Notes: a model not told the origin generated them from the letters alone. Counted from the first letter of the stretch, positions 44,851-56,037 are shown. The stretch is 64,000 nucleotides of DNA from Streptomyces sp. IMTB 2501 (GCF_001953885.1 NZ_MQUS01000005.1:62001-126000); one strand, 5' to 3'. Program-made: numbers and translations.

Positions 44851-45540
44851 TCAGTGGCCGGCGACCGACTGCGACGCCGAGTCGCTCGGGGTGGCGCCGG
44901 TGCCCGCCTTGCCGCTCGCGGAGGACGACGGGGTGGCCTTGCCGCCCTTGCCCTTGGCCGGCTTGCCGCTGGTGGACGGGGAGCCGCTCGCGCCCGGGAC
45001 GCCGGTGGGGATCGCCGGGGCGGACGGGATCGTGCTCGGGCCCCACTTGTCGAAGTAGCTGGTGGCCGGCACCACGAAGGCCTGCAGGCTCACGGCACCG
45101 GTCTTGCTGAAGGTGAAGGTGATCTTCTGCGCGTTGCCGTCCTGGACCGCCTGACGGCCACTGGCCAGCTCCGCGGAGGCGTTGCCCTTGCCGCCGAGGA
45201 TCAGCGAGCCGTGCGCCGGGACGGTCAGGTTCCCGCCCTTGGCCGGGGTCAGCTTGACGGTCTCGCTGCTGCCCTCGACGGCGACGGACTGCAGGGTCTC
45301 GTCCGTGTCGGCCTGGTTGAACAGGGTCGCGGAGATGACCGCCGGACCCGTCGACTTCAGGTCGGGCTGGGTGATGACCACCGCGTTCTGGATCTTGATG
45401 TTGCCAACCGAGGTCGCCGCGTTGTCCGGCTTGACCTGCAGGGTCTGGGAGCCGTTACCGGCGCCGCAGGCGGCGAGCGAGGCGATCGAGAAGACGATGG
45501 CGGAGGCGGCGAGGGCGCCGCGTCGAAGGCTGCTGCTCAC
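44851..45540 (-). CDS. Secreted lipoprotein (possible DUF461-like)
   Basis: The 229-residue protein begins with a lipoprotein signal (IASLAAC-G, lipobox LAAC near residue 25). It continues with a beta-rich domain (VGNIKIQNAVVITQPD, ATLFNQADTDETL) reminiscent of DUF461/PCu(A)C copper chaperones, but the H/M-rich copper motif is not evident. The C-terminus is a Ser/Gly/Thr/Lys-rich tail. GTG start with AAGGAG 12 bases upstream. A good promoter (CTGACA, 17 bases, TATAAG) lies at 45577-45605. Confidence 0.75.
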   Translation of the reverse strand: MSSSLRRGALAASAIVFSIASLAACGAGNGSQTLQVKPDNAATSVGNIKIQNAVVITQPDLKSTGPAVISATLFNQADTDETLQSVAVEGSSETVKLTPAKGGNLTVPAHGSLILGGKGNASAELASGRQAVQDGNAQKITFTFSKTGAVSLQAFVVPATSYFDKWGPSTIPSAPAIPTGVPGASGSPSTSGKPAKGKGGKATPSSSASGKAGTGATPSDSASQSVAGH

Positions 45541-45576
45541 GGCGGCGGCAACTCCTTGAACGCGCGGGCGGCTCCC

Positions 45577-45605
45577 CTTATAAAGCCACCCTAAGTGTCT
45601 GTCAG
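45577..45605 (-). promoter_or_regulatory. HrdB-type promoter of the lipoprotein gene
   Basis: On the minus strand CTGACA and TATAAG are separated by exactly 17 bases, a near-consensus housekeeping promoter. The predicted transcript start is about 30 bases before the GTG. Confidence 0.72.
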
Positions 45606-46191
45606 CGGGCTTAGGTTACCGAGCCGTTCCCAGGCGGCCGCACCCGACCCTCCCCAAGCGTCCGGCTTGCCTCCGGCTGGGGGTACTGCGAACCTCTCGT
45701 CACTCCCGTCACAAGTGACTCCCCAGTCACTTTGCCGGGGCGCTCGTCCGCCATTCACATAACCGCTCGCAAAATTTCCGTGAAGGAATGCGTGACGCCT
45801 CGATGGCCCCTTGATGGCTCGCTTGATGACCCTCTCGACGGCCGTCCTCGATATTGATCACACTGCACCTGTCCGGCAGCCGTTGATCAATTCCGGAATC
45901 GGTCCGGATCGGCCACGGGTCACCGAACGGAGTAGCGGAAGTCGTACGCTTGGAAGCGGACAAAACGGGACGTTCGTCCACTTGGAGGCGGCTCCGGGAG
46001 TGTGTAACGTACGCGTTTCACCCCGCCCGAAGAGCCCCTCCGACCTGCGAATTCCCGCCTCCGCAGGCCCCTCGCAGCACGTTCCTGTCGCAGTTGTCAA
46101 GCCCCGAGATATGCCCTGACCTGCGAAAACGCCATTCAGAAGACGCCGTATCCGTGTTACCCTGGATAGCCACGGAAGGGGTACCTGTCAC
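45606..46191. other. Long intergenic region upstream of carD
   Basis: About 585 bases. It contains a perfect 20-base palindrome AAGTGACT-CCCC-AGTCACTT (45713-45732), an inverted pair ATTGATCA (45853) and TGATCAAT (45884), and at the right end the carD promoter (TACCCT at 46159-46164). Short open frames here do not resemble genes. Confidence 0.55.
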
Positions 46192-46674
46192 ATGACGTTC
46201 AAGGTTGGCGACACCGTGGTCTATCCCCATCACGGGGCCGCGCTGATCGAGGCCATCGAAACTCGCCAGATCAAAGGCGTGGACAAGACCTACTTGGTGC
46301 TGAAGGTCGCCCAGGGTGACCTGACGGTGCGTGTGCCAGCGGACAATGCTGAGTTCGTGGGTGTGCGTGATGTGGTCGGTCAGGACGGGCTGGACCGGGT
46401 CTTCGAGGTGCTGCGCGCACCGTATGCGGAGGAGCCCACGAACTGGTCCCGTCGCTACAAGGCAAACCTGGAGAAGCTCGCCTCCGGCGATGTCATCAAG
46501 GTCGCCGAAGTCGTGCGTGACCTGTGGCGTCGTGAGCGCGAGCGCGGGCTCTCCGCCGGTGAGAAGCGCATGCTCGCCAAGGCCCGCCAGATCCTGGTGA
46601 GCGAGCTGGCTCTCGCGGAGAACACGAACGAGGACAAGGCCGAGGCCCTGCTCGACGAGGTGCTCGCCTCCTGA
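46192..46674 (+). CDS. carD: CarD/CdnL, RNA polymerase-binding transcription regulator
   Basis: The 160-residue protein has the N-terminal RNA-polymerase-interacting Tudor-like domain ([21 protein letters not shown]) and a C-terminal helical DNA-binding part ([32 protein letters not shown]). CarD stabilises open complexes at rRNA and housekeeping promoters and is essential in actinobacteria. GGAAGGGG precedes the ATG. It is the usual gene upstream of ispD-ispF in this phylum. Confidence 0.95.
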   Translation: MTFKVGDTVVYPHHGAALIEAIETRQIKGVDKTYLVLKVAQGDLTVRVPADNAEFVGVRDVVGQDGLDRVFEVLRAPYAEEPTNWSRRYKANLEKLASGDVIKVAEVVRDLWRRERERGLSAGEKRMLAKARQILVSELALAENTNEDKAEALLDEVLAS

Positions 46675-47004
46675 CGCACCACGGCAGCGAACCTTCGCTT
46701 CCGTCAAGCTCAGCACGTTCAGCACAGTGAAATGCCGCGGTGCCCGATGACACTGACCATGTCGCCGGGCGCTGCGGCATGTTCGTCCCCGGAAAACCGT
46801 AAAACTTCAACACAGCTTCGGCAGCCGGAAACGGGGCGCCGAAACGCCCGCTGTACACCTCGGGGAAACTCCCCCTGCTTGATGTGCCGGGCCCGGGCAG
46901 ATGGCTCGACCAGGGTCACGGAAAGGGTCCGGTCAAAGCGTCGCGCCCGGCACTCCTCCAGGCCATACCCACCTAGGTCGAGCACACAAACCTGACAGGA
47001 ACCG
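46675..47004. other. Intergenic region between carD and ispD
   Basis: About 330 bases. A weak hairpin (ATGCCGCGGTGCCCG with CGGGCGCTGCGGCAT, 13 of 15 pairs, about 46734-46788) may end the carD message. No coding frame is convincing. Confidence 0.5.
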
Positions 47005-47757
47005 ATGTCTGACGAATCGCGCCCTTCGCCCGCGCAGACCCCCGTCGCCGCCGTGATTCCCGCCGCCGGCCGGGGCGTACGCCTCGGTCCGGGCGCCCCC
47101 AAGGCGCTCCGCGCGCTGAACGGCACGCCCATGCTCATCCACGCGGTCCGCGCGCTCGCCGCGTCCCGCCATGTCTCCCTGGTGATCGTCGTCGCCCCGT
47201 CCGACGGCGCCGCCGAGGTCAAGTCCCTGCTCGACGCGCACGCCCTGCCCGAGCGCACCGACTTCCTGGTCGTGCCCGGCGGGGACACCCGGCAGGAATC
47301 GGTGAAGCTCGGTCTGGACGCCCTGCCGCCCGAGTACGGCGTCGTCCTCGTCCATGACGCGGCCCGCCCGCTCGTCCCGGTCGACACGGTCGACGCGGTC
47401 ATCGAGGCCGTACGCACCGGCGCGCCCGCCGTGGTCCCCGTGCTCCCGCTCGCCGACACCGTCAAGGAGGTCGAGCCCGCCGCCGAGGCCGGCGAGCCCG
47501 AACCGGTCGTCGCCACCCCGGAGCGCGCCCGGCTGCGCGCCGTCCAGACGCCCCAGGGCTTCGACCGGGCCACCCTGGTCCGCGCCCACGAGACCGTCAC
47601 CGACAACGTCACGGACGACGCGAGCATGGTCGAGCAGCTGGGGCTCACGGTCGTGGCCGTCCCGGGCCACGAGGAGGCCTTCAAGGTCACCCGCCCCCTC
47701 GACCTGGTCCTCGCCGAGGCGGTCCTGGCCCGCAGGAGGCTGAACGATGGCTTCTGA
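47005..47757 (+). CDS. ispD: IspD, 2-C-methyl-D-erythritol 4-phosphate cytidylyltransferase
   Basis: The 250-residue enzyme couples CTP and MEP in the non-mevalonate isoprenoid pathway. The CTP-binding motif [12 protein letters not shown]...PKAL and VHDAARPLV are present, as is TPQGFDR. The AGGA before the ATG is a weak Shine-Dalgarno. The stop overlaps the ispF start by 11 bases, so the two are translationally coupled. Confidence 0.93.
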   Translation: MSDESRPSPAQTPVAAVIPAAGRGVRLGPGAPKALRALNGTPMLIHAVRALAASRHVSLVIVVAPSDGAAEVKSLLDAHALPERTDFLVVPGGDTRQESVKLGLDALPPEYGVVLVHDAARPLVPVDTVDAVIEAVRTGAPAVVPVLPLADTVKEVEPAAEAGEPEPVVATPERARLRAVQTPQGFDRATLVRAHETVTDNVTDDASMVEQLGLTVVAVPGHEEAFKVTRPLDLVLAEAVLARRRLNDGF

Positions 47758-48247
47758 ACAGCCCTCGACGCCGCTGCCCCAGGTCGGCATCGGCACCGAC
47801 ATCCACGCCTTCGAGGAGGGCCGCGAGCTGTGGTGCGCGGGCCTGAAGTGGGAGGGCGAGGGGCCGGGCCTGGCCGGGCACTCCGACGCGGACGTCGTCG
47901 CCCACGCGGCCTGCAACGCCCTCTTCTCCGCAGCCGGGCTCGGTGACCTGGGGCAGCACTTCGGCACCGGCCGTCCCGAGTGGTCCGGCGCCCCCGGGGT
48001 GACCCTCCTCACGGAGGCCGCCCGGATCGTCCGCGAGGCGGGCTTCACCATCGGCAACATCGCCGTCCAGGTCGTCGGCCCCCGCCCGAAGATCGGCAAG
48101 CGCCGGGACGAGGCCCAGAAGGTCCTCTCCGAGGCGGCCGGCGCCCCCGTCTTCGTCTCCGGCGCCACCACGGACGGCCTCGGCTTCCCGGGCCGGGAGG
48201 AGGGGCTGATGGCGATCGCGACGGCACTGGTGGTCCGTACGGGCTGA
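47747..48247 (+). CDS. ispF: IspF, 2-C-methyl-D-erythritol 2,4-cyclodiphosphate synthase
   Basis: The 166-residue enzyme has the zinc-binding DIHAF (Asp-x-His) near the N-terminus, [10 protein letters not shown], and [13 protein letters not shown] at the C-terminus, all family signatures. It forms the cyclic diphosphate in isoprenoid synthesis. It is a separate protein here, not the IspDF fusion found in some bacteria, but overlaps ispD. Confidence 0.95.
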   Translation: MASEQPSTPLPQVGIGTDIHAFEEGRELWCAGLKWEGEGPGLAGHSDADVVAHAACNALFSAAGLGDLGQHFGTGRPEWSGAPGVTLLTEAARIVREAGFTIGNIAVQVVGPRPKIGKRRDEAQKVLSEAAGAPVFVSGATTDGLGFPGREEGLMAIATALVVRTG

Positions 48248-48329
48248 GTCCGCCGTTCCGTTCGTGGTGCGGGTGAGCGGAGAGCGTGCGAGGGTACCCG
48301 GAGAGTCACCGCCGACCCAGGAGGTACCC

Positions 48330-48734
48330 ATGCCCGCCGCCCTGCCAGACCGGCTCAAGTCCCTGCTCGACGGTCCCGTCTTCATCGTGGTGGGCACGAT
48401 CCAGCCGGACGGCCGCCCGCAGCTGTCCCCGGTGTGGGTGAAGCGTGACGGGGACCAGATCCTCTTCTCCACGACCGTCGACCGCCGCAAGAAGAAGAAC
48501 CTCGACCGCGACCCCCGGGTGAGTGTCGTCGTCCAGGACCCCGAGACGCCCTACGTGTACGGCGAGATCCGGGGTACCGCGGAGTTCACCACGCAGGGTG
48601 CCGGCGAGCTGATCGACGAACTGTCGGTGAAGTACACCGGCAAGAAATACGCGGAGTTCAACCCGGCCTCCGTCAAGGACGCCGCCCGGGTGATCGTCAG
48701 GATCACGCCCGAGAAGGTCGTGGGAATGTTCTGA
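48330..48734 (+). CDS. PPOX-class F420-dependent oxidoreductase-like protein
   Basis: The 134-residue split-barrel protein resembles the pyridoxamine-phosphate-oxidase-like group that uses F420 or flavin: VVGTIQPDGRPQLSPVWVKRDGDQILFSTTVDRRKKKNLDRDPR... is typical. Some members reduce biliverdin or quinones; the substrate here is unknown. CAGGAGG precedes the ATG closely. It lies between ispF and cysS. Confidence 0.85.
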   Translation: MPAALPDRLKSLLDGPVFIVVGTIQPDGRPQLSPVWVKRDGDQILFSTTVDRRKKKNLDRDPRVSVVVQDPETPYVYGEIRGTAEFTTQGAGELIDELSVKYTGKKYAEFNPASVKDAARVIVRITPEKVVGMF

Positions 48735-48779
48735 GCCAAGCGGCACGAGGCACCACCCCGCGCCCACTACCCTGGAGTG

Positions 48780-50177
48780 GTGACCATTCGCCTGTACGAC
48801 ACCAGCGCCCGGCAGATCCGTGACTTCACCCCGCTCAAGCCGGGTTGTGTCTCGATCTACCTGTGTGGCGCGACCGTGCAGGCGGCACCGCACATCGGCC
48901 ACATCCGCTCGGGCCTCAACTTCGACATCATGCGCCGCTGGTTCACCTACCGCGGCTATGAGGTGACGTTCATCAGGAACGTCACCGACATCGACGACAA
49001 GATCATCACCAAGGCCCATGACCAGGGCCGGCCCTGGTGGTCGATCGGGTACGAGAACGAGCGCGCCTTCAACGAGGGCTACACCGCCCTCGGGTGCCTG
49101 CCGCCGACGTACGAGCCGCGCGCGACCGGCCACATCACCGAGATGGTCGAGATGATGCAGCGCCTCATCGAGCGCGGGCATGCCTACGCGGCCGACAGCA
49201 ACGTCTACTTCGACGTACGGTCCTTCCCGCAGTATCTGGAGCTGTCCCGGCAGGAGCTGGACAACCTGCTGCAGCCGTCCGGCGAGGGCGAGACCGGCAA
49301 GCGGGACCCGCGTGACTTCGCCATGTGGAAGGCCGCCAAGCCCGGCGAGCCGACGTGGCCGACGCCATGGGGCCCCGGCCGCCCCGGCTGGCACCTGGAG
49401 TGCTCGGCGATGGCGCACAAGTACCTGGGCTCCGCCTTCGACATCCACGGCGGCGGCCTGGACCTGATCTTCCCGCACCACGAGAACGAGATCGCCCAGG
49501 CCAAGGCCTACGGCGACGACTTCGCCCGGTACTGGGTGCACAACGCCTGGGTGACCATGGCCGGCGACAAGATGTCCAAGTCGCTCGGCAACAGCGTCCT
49601 GGTGTCCGAGATGGTCAAGCAGTGGCGGCCCGTCGTCCTGCGCTACTACCTCGGCACCCCGCACTACCGCTCGATGATCGAGTACAGCGAGGAGTCGCTG
49701 CGCGAGGCCGAGTCGGCGTTCGCCCGGATCGAGGGCTTCGTGCAGCGGGTCACCGAACTGACCGGGAAGACGGTCGACCCGGCCGCCGAGGTCCCGCCCG
49801 CCTTCGCCGAGGCGATGGACGACGACCTGGGCGTCCCGCAGGCCCTCGCCGTCGTGCACACCACGGTCCGGCAGGGCAACAGCGCGCTGGCCGCCGACGA
49901 CAAGGAGGCCGCCGTGGCCCGGCTCGCCGAGGTGCGGGCCATGCTCGGTGTCCTCGGCCTCGACCCGCTGGACGAGCAGTGGGCGGGGGAGTCCGACCAG
50001 GGCGACGACCTGCACGGCGTGGTCGACAGCCTCGTCCGCCTCGTCCTCGACCAGCGCGAGTCCGCCCGCACCCGCAAGGACTGGGCGACCGCCGACGCCA
50101 TCCGCGACCAGCTCGCCCAGTCCGGCCTGGCCATCGAGGACAGCCCGCAGGGTCCGCGCTGGAGCCTCAAGTCCTGA
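48780..50177 (+). CDS. cysS: CysS, cysteinyl-tRNA synthetase
   Basis: The 465-residue class I synthetase has the zinc Cys in YLCGATV, the HIGH signature (PHIGHIRSG), WHLECSAMA, and KMSKS (DKMSKSLGN). Start: GTG 48780 six bases after TACCCT (leaderless); the GTG at 48777 is only three bases beyond this box and less likely. The length is normal. Confidence 0.95.
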   Translation: MTIRLYDTSARQIRDFTPLKPGCVSIYLCGATVQAAPHIGHIRSGLNFDIMRRWFTYRGYEVTFIRNVTDIDDKIITKAHDQGRPWWSIGYENERAFNEGYTALGCLPPTYEPRATGHITEMVEMMQRLIERGHAYAADSNVYFDVRSFPQYLELSRQELDNLLQPSGEGETGKRDPRDFAMWKAAKPGEPTWPTPWGPGRPGWHLECSAMAHKYLGSAFDIHGGGLDLIFPHHENEIAQAKAYGDDFARYWVHNAWVTMAGDKMSKSLGNSVLVSEMVKQWRPVVLRYYLGTPHYRSMIEYSEESLREAESAFARIEGFVQRVTELTGKTVDPAAEVPPAFAEAMDDDLGVPQALAVVHTTVRQGNSALAADDKEAAVARLAEVRAMLGVLGLDPLDEQWAGESDQGDDLHGVVDSLVRLVLDQRESARTRKDWATADAIRDQLAQSGLAIEDSPQGPRWSLKS

Positions 50178-50269
50178 CCCCCGGTCATGAAGATCGACTG
50201 TGCCGCCCGGCCTCCCGGGCGGCACACTGCATAAGACGTACGTACGAAGCTCACGGAGACAGGTAACTC

Positions 50270-51211
50270 ATGGCCGCGAACAACCGCCGCATGTCCGGCA
50301 AGAAGGGCGCGCAGGTCGGCAGCGGCGGGCAGCGGCGCCGGGGCCTGGAGGGCAAGGGCCCGACCCCGCCCGCCGAGATGCGCAAGGGCCACGCCAAGCA
50401 GCGTGCCGCCGCGGCCAAGTCCCGCCGCGCCCAGGGCCGCCCGCAGCAGCGCCGGGGCGCCGGCAGGTCGACGTCCGAGATGGTCGTGGGCCGTAACCCG
50501 GTGGTCGAGGCGCTTCGCGAGGGCGTACCCGCCTCCACCCTCTACGTCCAGCAGTTCATCGACAACGACGAGCGCGTCCGCGAGGCCCTGCAGCTCGCCG
50601 CCGAGCGCGGCGGCATCAACCTGATGGAGGCCCCGCGCCCCGAGCTGGACCGCATGACGAACGGTCTCAACCATCAGGGCCTGGTCCTGCAGGTCCCGCC
50701 GTACGAGTACGCGCACCCCGAGGACCTCGCCGACGCGGCCTACGACGAGGGCGCCGACCCGCTGATCGTCGCGCTGGACGGGGTCACCGACCCGCGCAAC
50801 CTCGGCGCCGTCGTCCGCTCCGTCTCCGCCTTCGGCGGCCACGGCGTGGTCGTGCCCGAGCGCCGCTCGGCCGGCATGACCGCCGGTGCCTGGAAGACCT
50901 CCGCCGGTACGGCCGCCCGCACCCCGGTCGCCCGCGCCACCAACCTCACCCGCGCCCTGGAGGCGTACAAGAAGGCCGGCATCACGGTCGTCGGCCTCGC
51001 CGCCGACGGCGAGACCGAACTCGGCGACCTGGAAGCCCTCGACGGCCCGGTCGTCATCGTGGTCGGCAGCGAGGGCAAGGGCCTGTCGCGCCTGGTCGGC
51101 GAAACCTGCGACGTCCGCGTCCGGATCCCGATGCCGGGTGGCGCGGAATCGCTGAACGCGGGTGTGGCGGCGGGCATCGTGCTCTACGAGGCGGCGCGCA
51201 GGCGCAGCTGA
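50270..51211 (+). CDS. rlmB: RlmB, 23S rRNA (guanosine-2'-O)-methyltransferase
   Basis: The 313-residue SPOUT methyltransferase has a basic N-terminal extension (about 65 residues rich in Arg, Gly and Gln), a substrate-binding domain ([14 protein letters not shown]), and the SPOUT core with [29 protein letters not shown] and [10 protein letters not shown]. It methylates G2251 (E. coli numbering) in the peptidyl-transferase loop. GGAGACAGG precedes the ATG. Confidence 0.92.
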   Translation: MAANNRRMSGKKGAQVGSGGQRRRGLEGKGPTPPAEMRKGHAKQRAAAAKSRRAQGRPQQRRGAGRSTSEMVVGRNPVVEALREGVPASTLYVQQFIDNDERVREALQLAAERGGINLMEAPRPELDRMTNGLNHQGLVLQVPPYEYAHPEDLADAAYDEGADPLIVALDGVTDPRNLGAVVRSVSAFGGHGVVVPERRSAGMTAGAWKTSAGTAARTPVARATNLTRALEAYKKAGITVVGLAADGETELGDLEALDGPVVIVVGSEGKGLSRLVGETCDVRVRIPMPGGAESLNAGVAAGIVLYEAARRRS

Positions 51212-51374
51212 CATCGGCGCGCGGACGGGATGGAACGAGGATTGAACACCCGTCCGGAACTTCGCCCTTACGGGGTAATTCTGGCGCCCGTGTGGCGTTC
51301 GAGACCGCTTTGACGGGGTCCGGACACATCCGCCCCGGTCAAAGCAGTGTCCTAACTCCACGTCACTCGGTTAG

Positions 51375-53033
51375 ATGAGTGTGGACACCAGAACACCCCG
51401 CACACCCACGGGGGACCGCTCGTCGGGATTCCAGTCCGGGCCCGACGACGCTCCCGCGCTGAGCATGGTGAAGGTGCCGAGCGATCCGGCGCAGGTCATC
51501 GTCAACCACCCCAGCTTCCGCGTACAGCTGGGCCCGTCGGCGAAACGCACCCAATCCCCGCGGATCGCCCGGCATCTGAGTGCCGACCCCGCCCGGATGC
51601 CCGTCGTGGGCGCCGTCGGCCGGTCGGGTGCCGCCGCCCGCCGTCGCCCCGTCGTGTGGAGCGGCAAGTCCGCACCCGACGACACCGGCGCCCACCGCCT
51701 CCTCCAGGCCGTGCGGGGCAGCAGCGTCCGCCACGCCGACGAGCCCGAGCCCGGCGCCACCCAGGTCATCCCGCGCGTCGGGACCGACTACGGCGACGGC
51801 TACGACGCGCTGGACCAGACGGTCGAGACCCCGGTCGTGGGCCACCAGCGCACCGCCCCCGACGACTCCGGCACCCGCCTGCTGCCCCCCATGCGCACGG
51901 AAGCCGGCGCCTACGACGACCCCCCCTACCCGGACGTCGGCTACGACTCGTACGAGGACTACGACGACTACGACGAGTACGCCGAATCCGACCCCGACGC
52001 CCCGCGCCCCACCCGCCGCCACGGCGACGACCCGGCCCGGCACGCCTACTACCCCGGCCGCCGGATGAACCTCGGCGTCGTCCTCCTCCCCCTGCGCATC
52101 TTCCTCGGCTTCATCACCATCTACGCCGGCATGGGCAAGCTGTGCGACCCCGTCTACTTCGACGGCGGCAAGCGCGGCTCGATGGTCAAGTGGCTCAACA
52201 CCCTGCACCCGTGGGACGTGGCCGAACCGCTGCGTCAGCTCGCCCTGCACCACCCGGTCGGCTCCGGCCTGGTCATCGCCTTCCTCCAGGTGGTCGTCGG
52301 GGTCCTCACGATCCTCGGCTGCTGGCAGCGCGTGGCCGCGGTCGTCGGTGCCCTGCTCTCCGCCGCTCTGATCGTCACCGTCAGCTGGAAGACGGTCCCC
52401 GCCTACGACGCCCCCGACATCATCTACCTCGCCGCCTGGTCCCCGCTGATCATCGCCGGCGCGCCCGTCTACTCCGTGGACGGCCGCCTCTCCGCCAGCG
52501 CCTGGCGCCGCCTCGGCCCCCGCGCCGACATCTGGGAACTGCGCAGCTACGTCCTGCGCCGTGGCGCCCTCATCACGGTCGTCACGGTCGGCCTCACCCT
52601 GCTCGTCGGCTCCCTGCTCGGCGGCGCCGTGCGCGACTCCAGCCGTGTGGTCGTCCCCGGCCCCGGCGAGGCCCCCCGCAACGACCAGCCCGGCTCCCCC
52701 CTCCCGCAGGGGCCCAGCAGGCGGCACAGCCACAGCCCGTCCTCGTCCGGCTCGCCCACGGGTGGCGCCACCGCGGGCGCCAGCCCGTCCGGCGCGGCGG
52801 CGACCCCCGGCGCCACCCGCTCCGCCGGCGGTACGACCACGACGCCCAGCCAGACCCAGGGCACCACGGGCCAGGTCCCGCCCCGCCAGTCCTCCCCGAC
52901 CGGAGGCGCCCCGAGCACGTCGGCCGGCCCGACGAGCAGCGGCGGCTCCTCGACCGGCGGCGGTTCGTCGACGAGCGGCGGCGGTTCGTCGTCCTCCGGC
53001 CAGGAGGGCCTGGTGGGCGGCCTGCTCGGGTAG
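51375..53033 (+). CDS. DoxX-family membrane protein with long disordered tails
   Basis: The 552-residue protein has a long hydrophilic N-terminus with an acidic Tyr/Asp-rich stretch (YDDPPYPDVGYDSYEDYDDY). A central DoxX domain (about 230-400) has four hydrophobic segments (VVLLPLRIFLGFITIYAGMG, LVIAFLQVVVGVLTILGC and others), then one more helix and a Ser/Thr/Gly/Pro-rich C-terminal tail. DoxX proteins relate to thiosulfate-quinone reductase subunits or mycothiol-linked oxidative-stress complexes (MRC). ATG 51375. A terminator follows. Confidence 0.82.
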   Translation: MSVDTRTPRTPTGDRSSGFQSGPDDAPALSMVKVPSDPAQVIVNHPSFRVQLGPSAKRTQSPRIARHLSADPARMPVVGAVGRSGAAARRRPVVWSGKSAPDDTGAHRLLQAVRGSSVRHADEPEPGATQVIPRVGTDYGDGYDALDQTVETPVVGHQRTAPDDSGTRLLPPMRTEAGAYDDPPYPDVGYDSYEDYDDYDEYAESDPDAPRPTRRHGDDPARHAYYPGRRMNLGVVLLPLRIFLGFITIYAGMGKLCDPVYFDGGKRGSMVKWLNTLHPWDVAEPLRQLALHHPVGSGLVIAFLQVVVGVLTILGCWQRVAAVVGALLSAALIVTVSWKTVPAYDAPDIIYLAAWSPLIIAGAPVYSVDGRLSASAWRRLGPRADIWELRSYVLRRGALITVVTVGLTLLVGSLLGGAVRDSSRVVVPGPGEAPRNDQPGSPLPQGPSRRHSHSPSSSGSPTGGATAGASPSGAAATPGATRSAGGTTTTPSQTQGTTGQVPPRQSSPTGGAPSTSAGPTSSGGSSTGGGSSTSGGGSSSSGQEGLVGGLLG

Positions 53034-53049
53034 TCCACAGGAGAAGGCG

Positions 53050-53082
53050 AGGGCCCCGTACCCAGTGGAGGTACGGGGCCCT
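53050..53082. terminator. Terminator between DoxX and the nucleotidyltransferase gene
   Basis: AGGGCCCCGTACC and complement (13-base perfect arms) around a seven-base loop, followed by TTCCTTT; usable for the plus-strand gene. Confidence 0.85.
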
Positions 53083-53124
53083 TTCCTTTGAACTACTCCC
53101 TCTGAACTACTTGGGCTGCTTCAA

Positions 53125-53856
53125 CTACCGTCCCAGCGCCGCCAGTTCCTTGGCCGCCTCGGTCAGATCCTTGGCCGTGTCGATGGCCCGCCAGTACGCC
53201 CCCTGCGGGATCGGGAACCCGAAGAGCTTCCGCTCACGGGCCAGCCCGGGAAACGTCGTCCGCTCGTGATCCCCCCGCTCCGGCAGCAGCGAGGCGAACC
53301 CGGGCGAGAAGACGTACACACCGGCGTTGATCTCGAACGTCGACGGCGGGGCCTCGATGAAGTCGGTGATGTGCCCGAACCCGTCCGTCGTCACCGCACC
53401 CCAGGGGATACGCGGACGAGCCAGCGCCAACGTGGCCGTGGCATCCCGCTCGGCGTGGAAGTCGGCCATGTCCCGCAGCGAGAAACGGGTCCAGATGTCG
53501 CCGTTGGTGGCGTACCAGGGCTGATCCGGGCGGGGCAGATGCGCGGCGGCGTACTTGAGGCCGCCGCCACGGCCGAGGGGCTCGGTCTCCACGACCGTGG
53601 TGACCGAGACGGGCAGGTCGGCGGAGTCCAGCCACTTCTGCAGGACCTCCGCGAGGTGGCCGCAGGAGACCACCACGTCGGTCACGCCTTCCTCGGCGAG
53701 CCAGGTCAGCTGGTGGCCGATGATCGGAGTGCCCGTACCGGGGATCTCGACCATCGGCTTGGGCCGGTCGTCGGTGTAGGGACGCAGCCGGGAGCCCTGG
53801 CCACCGGCCAGGACCACGGCTTGAGTGGGGCGCGACGCGGCGTTGGGATGGGTCAT
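53125..53856 (-). CDS. NTP-transferase-family (sugar-phosphate) nucleotidyltransferase
   Basis: The 243-residue protein matches the left-handed-beta/NTP-transferase family: AVVLAGGQGSRLRPYTDDRPKPMVEI is the nucleotide-binding signature, and NGDIW holds the metal-binding Asp. It is similar to mannose-1-phosphate guanylyltransferase or glucose-1-phosphate thymidylyltransferase catalytic domains, without the C-terminal beta-helix. TACAGT ends six bases before the ATG (leaderless). The sugar is unknown. Confidence 0.87.
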   Translation of the reverse strand: MTHPNAASRPTQAVVLAGGQGSRLRPYTDDRPKPMVEIPGTGTPIIGHQLTWLAEEGVTDVVVSCGHLAEVLQKWLDSADLPVSVTTVVETEPLGRGGGLKYAAAHLPRPDQPWYATNGDIWTRFSLRDMADFHAERDATATLALARPRIPWGAVTTDGFGHITDFIEAPPSTFEINAGVYVFSPGFASLLPERGDHERTTFPGLARERKLFGFPIPQGAYWRAIDTAKDLTEAAKELAALGR

Positions 53857-53950
53857 GACCGCACTGTACGTGGCGCCCCACTCGGGTCGGCCGACAACGG
53901 CACGCTTCTTGAGGGGCCGTTACGAGGAACAGCCGCCTCCGGGAGGAGCG

Positions 53951-54412
53951 TCAGCTGTGCGCGGCGAGCACGCCGGAGGCGAACGACGTGTCGCACACCG
54001 GGCGGGCATAGGACTGGGCGCGGGAGGGGCCGTACATGCGCTCTGCGGCCTGGCCCAGGGCCCGGGCGATCGCGGCGCAGTGCCGGGCGAGCGAGGGGCG
54101 TCCGTTGACCGCCTGCTGGAGGTGGGTGAGGACGACCCCCGGGTTCTTCTCCTGGAGCTCGCCCATCAGCTGGTCGCGGAGCACGTCCTGCGGGGCGCGC
54201 GAGGCCTTCTTGGCGGAGACCCCCGCCGAGGAGATGTCCGAGGCGGCCAGCAGCGAGCTGGAGGGGCTTCCCGTCCAGTTGACCCGGGTGACCGCGAGGG
54301 TCCCCGAGAGCACCAGGAAGACGGGCAGGACGAGGGCGAGAGTGCGGCCGATCCGGTGGGCAGGGCCGCCCCGGTGGCCGCGTCGCGTATGCGGGATGGT
54401 GGAGTGCTTCAC
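53951..54412 (-). CDS. Single-pass membrane or secreted protein, unknown
   Basis: The 153-residue protein starts with a basic region (HTRRGHRGGPAHR) and a hydrophobic segment (LALVLPVFLVLSGTLAV). A soluble helical domain follows with two Cys (ARHCAAIARA... RPVCDTSF), which could form a disulfide outside the cell. GTG start seven bases after TACCCT (leaderless). It lies between the nucleotidyltransferase and msiK genes. I do not recognise the family. Confidence 0.68.
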   Translation of the reverse strand: MKHSTIPHTRRGHRGGPAHRIGRTLALVLPVFLVLSGTLAVTRVNWTGSPSSSLLAASDISSAGVSAKKASRAPQDVLRDQLMGELQEKNPGVVLTHLQQAVNGRPSLARHCAAIARALGQAAERMYGPSRAQSYARPVCDTSFASGVLAAHS

Positions 54413-54560
54413 GCGTGTGAGGGTAGCGCGGGGTAATGATTTGGCGACATTTGGTCACCCTTTCGGGGGATGAAAAGGCACTTCTTTCTGGGTAAAGGGT
54501 TGACCAGCCGCGCCCGGAATGATCGCTGTGCCGGGGTATATCCGGGCGTGGTTGACACAC

Positions 54561-54596
54561 GAAAGGGGCCCCGCGGCACTCCGCGGGGCCCTTTTC
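54561..54596. terminator. Hairpin terminator after msiK
   Basis: GAAAGGGGCCCCGCGG and CCGCGGGGCCCTTTTC pair at 15 of 16 positions around CACT. On the minus strand it is 25 bases after the msiK stop. Confidence 0.85.
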
Positions 54597-54621
54597 GTCA
54601 ACTTCGGAGCAAACGCGCTGC

Positions 54622-55758
<1,137 letters not shown>

Positions 55759-55963
55759 GGTGATGGGCCCCCTTCTACCGGCAGGAACGTGCCGGACGAT
55801 CCGTTGTAGGAAGGTGGTGGTGTAGTCCACGCGGGTGAACTGGCTCATGACGGTACCTGCCGTTCACTCGCTCTGTCAGCACCAGGACGACCGTGAACTT
55901 CGCGGAAATTTTCGACAGGAGCGGGCTCAGACCTGGGTACACTGCACGGGCGCCCATGCGCAG

Positions 55964-56037
55964 GCCTCCTTAGCTCAGCTGGTCAGAGCGCCGCTCTTGT
56001 AAAGCGAAGGTCGTCGGTTCGAATCCGACAGGGGGCT
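55964..56037 (+). tRNA. tRNA-Thr (anticodon UGU)
   Basis: A complete cloverleaf: acceptor GCCTCCT/AGGGGGC, D-arm TAGCTCAGCTGGTCAGAGC, anticodon loop CTTGTAA with TGT, T-arm GTCGG-TTCGAAT-CCGAC, and discriminator T. There is one C-A mismatch at the outer anticodon stem pair. CCA is not encoded. A TACACT -10-like box is about 20 bases upstream. It separates the core genes from the accessory stretch that follows. Confidence 0.95.

Noticed and set aside
45727..46119. Short open frames of 84 and 102 codons upstream of carD
   Set aside because: No Shine-Dalgarno, no family and poor codon bias.
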